Part shown: positions 60,888 through 64,000 of the stretch, one piece after another
How the letters are laid out: each line of letters opens with the position of its first letter
Position numbering within the stretch: the stretch's first letter is position 1
Source of the DNA: Deltaproteobacteria bacterium
GTDB taxonomy: Bacteria; Myxococcota_A; Polyangia; Polyangiales; Ga0077539
Assembly (NCBI GenBank): GCA_947477565.1
Contig: CANJUR010000004.1
Span: 62,001-126,000 of the forward strand
Length of the DNA: 64,000 nucleotides
Reading direction: 5' to 3'
Position numbers and translations under genes: made by a program
The notes under the pieces: model-generated
What the model saw: the letters and a program-made list of their open reading frames with translations, nothing else
Databases searched by the model: none
What the model was told of the DNA's origin: nothing

Positions 60888-62684
60888 ATGGAGCAGTTGA
60901 TCCCCATCCTTGTTGCGGTGGTCGCGCTGGTTTTGCTGGCGTTCGGAGTGTTTGCGCTGCTGGCGCGATTCTACCGACAGGTCGATCAGGGCAAGGCCCT
61001 CATCGTAAACACCCTTAAAAACGAGCCGCTCGTGACGTTCACGGGCGCGATTGTCTATCCGATCATCCATCGGGCCGAGGTGATGGACATCTCGGTGAAG
61101 ACCATCGAGATCGACCGCCGCGGCAAAGAAGGGTTGATCTGCAAAGACAACATCCGCGGGGACATCAAGGTCACGTTCTTTGTGCGGGTCAACAAGACCC
61201 ACGAAGACGTGCTGAAGGTGGCGCAGGCGATTGGGTGTGTTCGCGCGAGCGACCAGGGCACTGTCGAGGGGCTCTTCGAAGCGAAGTTTGCCGAGGCGCT
61301 GAAAACCGTCGGCAAGAGGATGAACTTCGAAGACCTCTACAAAGAACGCGACCACTTCAAGGACTCGATCATCGAGATCATCGGCAAGGATCTCAACGGG
61401 TTCGTGATGGACGACTGCGCCATCGACTACCTGGAGCAGACGCCGATCGAGTCCCTCGACCAGAACAACATCATGGACGCCGAAGGGATCCGGAAGATCA
61501 CCGATCTCACGGTGACCCAGAACCTCAAGACCAACGAGCTTCGCCAGAAGGAGCGCATGGAGACCGGGTCGCAGAACCTGGCCGGCGACGAGGCGATTTT
61601 CCGCTTCGAGCAGAAGCGCTCGGAGGCCGAGGCGCGCAAGAACAAGGAGGTCTCCATCGCGCAGTCGCGTGAGCAAAACGAGGCCCAGCGCGTCGCCAAC
61701 GATGAGGCCAAGCGCACCCTGCTCGGGCAGGAGAAGAACTCCGAAGAGACCCTCGTCGCGCAGCAGACCCGTGAGCGCGGTGTGCTCGTCGCGATGAAGA
61801 GCAAGGAGCGCGAGATTGCTGTGGAGATCGAGCGCGTGGAGCGGGCGCGGCAGATGGAGGTCACCACGCGAGAGAGCGACGTGATGGCCCAGAAGATCAC
61901 CCGGCAGGCGGAGATCGAGCGACAGAAGAAGGAGATCGCCGAGGTGGTGCGCAGTCGCATCGCGGTGGACAAGACCGTCGCGGAAGAAGAGGAGCGCATC
62001 AAGGACGTGCGCGTGTTGGCGGAGGCCAACCGGCAGCGCGAGGCGATGAAGATCGGCGCGGAGGCCGAGGCGTCGCAGAACACCACGCGGCTGGTGAAGG
62101 CGGCGGAGGCGGCGGAGGAGGTCGCCCGGGCGCAGGCGCGGCAGCGGCTGGTGCTAGCGGATGCGGACCTCGAAGTGGCGGACAAGCAGTCGCGCGCGAA
62201 GGTGCGGCTGGCCGAAGGCAACCAGGCGGAGGCGGCGGCGGCGGGCCTCGCGGCGGCGCGTGTGCGCGAGGCCGACGCGAAGGCACTGGAGCTGACCGGC
62301 GCGGCGGAGGCGAGCTCGATTCGCGCGAAGATGAGCGCCGAGGCGTCGGGAATCGGCGAGAAGGCCGAGGCCATGAAGGCGCTCGACAGCGTGAGCCGCG
62401 AGCACGAGGAGTTCAGGCTGCGGCTGGAGCAGCAGAAGGTGATCGCGCTGGAGTCGATTCACGCCAAGCGGGACGTCGCCGGGGTGCAGGCGGAGGTGCT
62501 CCGCTCGGCGTTTGAACACGCGAAGATCAACATCGTGGGCGGTGACGGCGCGTTCTTCGAGCGCTTCATCCGCGCGGTGACGGTGGGCCAGTCCATCGAC
62601 GGTGCGGTCGATCAGAGCGAGGTGCTCAAGAGCCTCATGAGCCAGCTCGGGACGGTCTCCAGCGACGACGCACCCAAGGACTGA
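60888..62684 (+). CDS. Flotillin (YqiK-like) membrane-microdomain scaffold
   Basis: 598 aa. One N-terminal helix (~5-27), SPFH domain ~35-190 (DQGKALIVNTLKNEPLVTFT; KTHEDVLKVAQAIG; DYLEQTPIESLDQNNIMDA), then ~300 residues of Glu/Ala/Arg coiled coil with repeated (A/R)EA(E/A) units and a C-terminal FFERFIRAVTVGQSIDG. Flotillins assemble into large oligomers on the inner membrane and organise lipid rafts. It is third SPFH protein in 7 kb. The DNA-repair-ATPase gene starts 6 bp after its stop, so the three forward genes make one operon with the YqiJ-like gene. Confidence 0.93.
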   Translation: MEQLIPILVAVVALVLLAFGVFALLARFYRQVDQGKALIVNTLKNEPLVTFTGAIVYPIIHRAEVMDISVKTIEIDRRGKEGLICKDNIRGDIKVTFFVRVNKTHEDVLKVAQAIGCVRASDQGTVEGLFEAKFAEALKTVGKRMNFEDLYKERDHFKDSIIEIIGKDLNGFVMDDCAIDYLEQTPIESLDQNNIMDAEGIRKITDLTVTQNLKTNELRQKERMETGSQNLAGDEAIFRFEQKRSEAEARKNKEVSIAQSREQNEAQRVANDEAKRTLLGQEKNSEETLVAQQTRERGVLVAMKSKEREIAVEIERVERARQMEVTTRESDVMAQKITRQAEIERQKKEIAEVVRSRIAVDKTVAEEEERIKDVRVLAEANRQREAMKIGAEAEASQNTTRLVKAAEAAEEVARAQARQRLVLADADLEVADKQSRAKVRLAEGNQAEAAAAGLAAARVREADAKALELTGAAEASSIRAKMSAEASGIGEKAEAMKALDSVSREHEEFRLRLEQQKVIALESIHAKRDVAGVQAEVLRSAFEHAKINIVGGDGAFFERFIRAVTVGQSIDGAVDQSEVLKSLMSQLGTVSSDDAPKD

Positions 62685-62690
62685 TCCATC

Positions 62691-64000
62691 ATGGCCGACG
62701 CCTCGCCGGACGCTCCCACCCCGAACGCGCCGACGAGCGCGGCCACGACGACTGATGACCTCGGCGGCAGCTACGAGGTCATCCGTCGGCGGCTTATCGC
62801 CACCACGGAAACGCTCTCGCAGAAGGCCGAGCAGCTCAACGCCCGCCGCAAGGAGGTCTTCGGCGGCAGCGAGCTTGCGCTCGTCGCCACGGAGCGGGTG
62901 CGCACGGAGAACAACTGCCTCCCGCGGGACATCGTCGCGATCGGCTCGCGCCTGCTCGTGGGCTTCGACGTCTTCGTCGGGATGAAGGCCGAGGTGACCG
63001 TCCCGGACGTGTTCGCCCTCTTCAGCCTCGACCGCACCGACGCCACCGCGCTCACGCTCTCTTCTCTCCCCCTCGACGACGGCGGAATCTTCTCCGAAGA
63101 GCGCTTCCAGAAGGACTTCACCGACCTTTTCCGGTACGTCCGCGACGCCCGCCTTGGGCAACTCCGGCGCACCGATCAGCGCCTGCTGGCGGTTTTCAAC
63201 ACCGGTGCGGGCGAGCGTGACAAGCGGGTGCTCCGCTGGGGCATCGACGCCGGCGGCCAGGTCTCGTACCTGGACGCGCGCGGCGAAGACGACCACGTCC
63301 GGCCGCGGGCGCATGACTTCACCTGGAAGGTCACCACCCGCGACGACCAGGTGCAGGGGCGCTTCCCTCACGTGTCGATTCTCGACGAGGTCTTCGTCGA
63401 GACCATCGGCGGCGACCTCACCATCAAGGTCGAGAACAACACCGCCTCGGGCCAGGGGCTCTATTCCGAGCCCGTCGAGGACGCCAACCAGGCCCTCGAC
63501 GACGCGCAGATCGCGTATGCGCGACTGGGCACGCTGATCCTGCTGCGGGTGAAGCCCTACCGCGAGACGGCGTCGCGGTACTTCATCTACAACCCGCGGC
63601 GGCGGCAGGTGCTTCGCGTCGATTCGCTCGAGCAGGCGTGCCTCGCGCTGCCCGAAGACCAGGGGGTTCTTTACCCCGATGGGTATTACCTCCTCACCGG
63701 CGAGCACAAGCGCTTCGAGACCACCGGCGGTCCGATGCAGTTTGAGCGGGTGGTGAAGGCGCCCAACGGCGAAGACGTGCTCTACGTTTTCTACCGCGAC
63801 TCCGACGGGAGCTACCTGCTCTTCCCGTACAACCTGATCCGCAAGGAGGTGGCCGCGCCCATCGCGTGCCACGGGTATTCGTTGTTCGAAGACGGCACGC
63901 TCATCGTGGTGCGTGCGGCGCCCGGCGACGAGCCCACGCGCGTCCACCCGATGCAGGTCTGGCGCACGCCCTTCACCTCCGCGGAGTTTGCGGCGACGGC
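62691..64000 (+). CDS. DNA repair ATPase, N-terminal part (runs off the window)
   Basis: From ATG 62691 the frame is open to the end (436+ residues). YEVIRRRLIATTETLSQKAEQ is followed by ARRKEVFGGSELALVATERV, RTENNCLPRDIVAIGS and VFVGMKAEVTVPDVFALFSLD, the conserved opening of the ~1600-1700-residue proteins annotated as DNA repair ATPase. The Walker motifs lie farther on and are not present here. Such genes commonly sit next to flotillin. Because the start is 6 bp after the flotillin stop, co-expression is expected; the actual role in repair is not established from this sequence. Confidence 0.85.
   Translation, partial: MADASPDAPTPNAPTSAATTTDDLGGSYEVIRRRLIATTETLSQKAEQLNARRKEVFGGSELALVATERVRTENNCLPRDIVAIGSRLLVGFDVFVGMKAEVTVPDVFALFSLDRTDATALTLSSLPLDDGGIFSEERFQKDFTDLFRYVRDARLGQLRRTDQRLLAVFNTGAGERDKRVLRWGIDAGGQVSYLDARGEDDHVRPRAHDFTWKVTTRDDQVQGRFPHVSILDEVFVETIGGDLTIKVENNTASGQGLYSEPVEDANQALDDAQIAYARLGTLILLRVKPYRETASRYFIYNPRRRQVLRVDSLEQACLALPEDQGVLYPDGYYLLTGEHKRFETTGGPMQFERVVKAPNGEDVLYVFYRDSDGSYLLFPYNLIRKEVAAPIACHGYSLFEDGTLIVVRAAPGDEPTRVHPMQVWRTPFTSAEFAAT

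Noticed and set aside
62154-63947. Minus-strand frame of ~600 codons over flotillin and the DNA repair ATPase
   Set aside because: The plus strand carries two recognised genes there; the antisense frame has no motifs.

Overview
The window is GC-rich, densely coding DNA from a member of the Myxococcota. The indications are a MYXO-CTERM sorting tail at the left edge, an operon resembling the Glt/Agl gliding-motility envelope complex, several Cys-rich surface lipoproteins with MopE-like and RCC1 repeats, and flotillin next to a giant DNA repair ATPase. The species cannot be named from the sequence alone. Many genes are joined by 4-base ATGA/GTGA overlaps.

Layout. 1-9.7 kb: end of a MYXO-CTERM protein, an HDOD signalling protein, a methyltransferase-glycosyltransferase fusion and an oligoendopeptidase F on the minus strand, then a small membrane protein, a GT-C glycosyltransferase, an MFS transporter and a divergent Ser/Thr kinase. 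9.7-15.9 kb: a very large GT-C-type membrane protein with a C-terminal beta-sandwich, a secreted formylglycine-generating-enzyme-like protein coupled to a CDF metal transporter, and a Cys-rich lipoprotein. 15.9-28 kb: seven minus-strand genes in one operon ending at a clear terminator. They encode two paralogous secreted proteins, two large TPR proteins, a TPR lipoprotein, a small secreted protein and an FHA-like/TM/AgmX-PglI protein. Size, topology and order match the M. xanthus gltD-E-F-G block with added upstream genes. An ECF sigma/anti-sigma pair is transcribed divergently.

30.2-48.4 kb looks like an accessory region. It opens with a selenocysteine tRNA gene whose 3' end abuts a decayed tyrosine integrase. 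Broken transposase genes (DUF6431-like/IS481-like, IS91-like), a block of Cys-rich surface lipoproteins, one FadL-type porin, a trypsin-like lipoprotein, a 120-bp duplicated upstream region and a recurring ACCGATCGGT palindrome follow.

48.8-55.8 kb is a metal-efflux region: CzcD-type CDF, a BlaI-type repressor and a CzcCBA RND system. 55.9-64 kb is a membrane-microdomain region. A SulP anion transporter fused to a gamma-class carbonic anhydrase is followed by two coupled SPFH genes on the minus strand. Divergently, a YqiJ/NfeD-like protein, a flotillin and the start of a DNA repair ATPase run off the right edge. The SulP-carbonic anhydrase fusion beside three SPFH proteins, the Glt-like operon, and the tRNA-Sec integration site are the most notable items.
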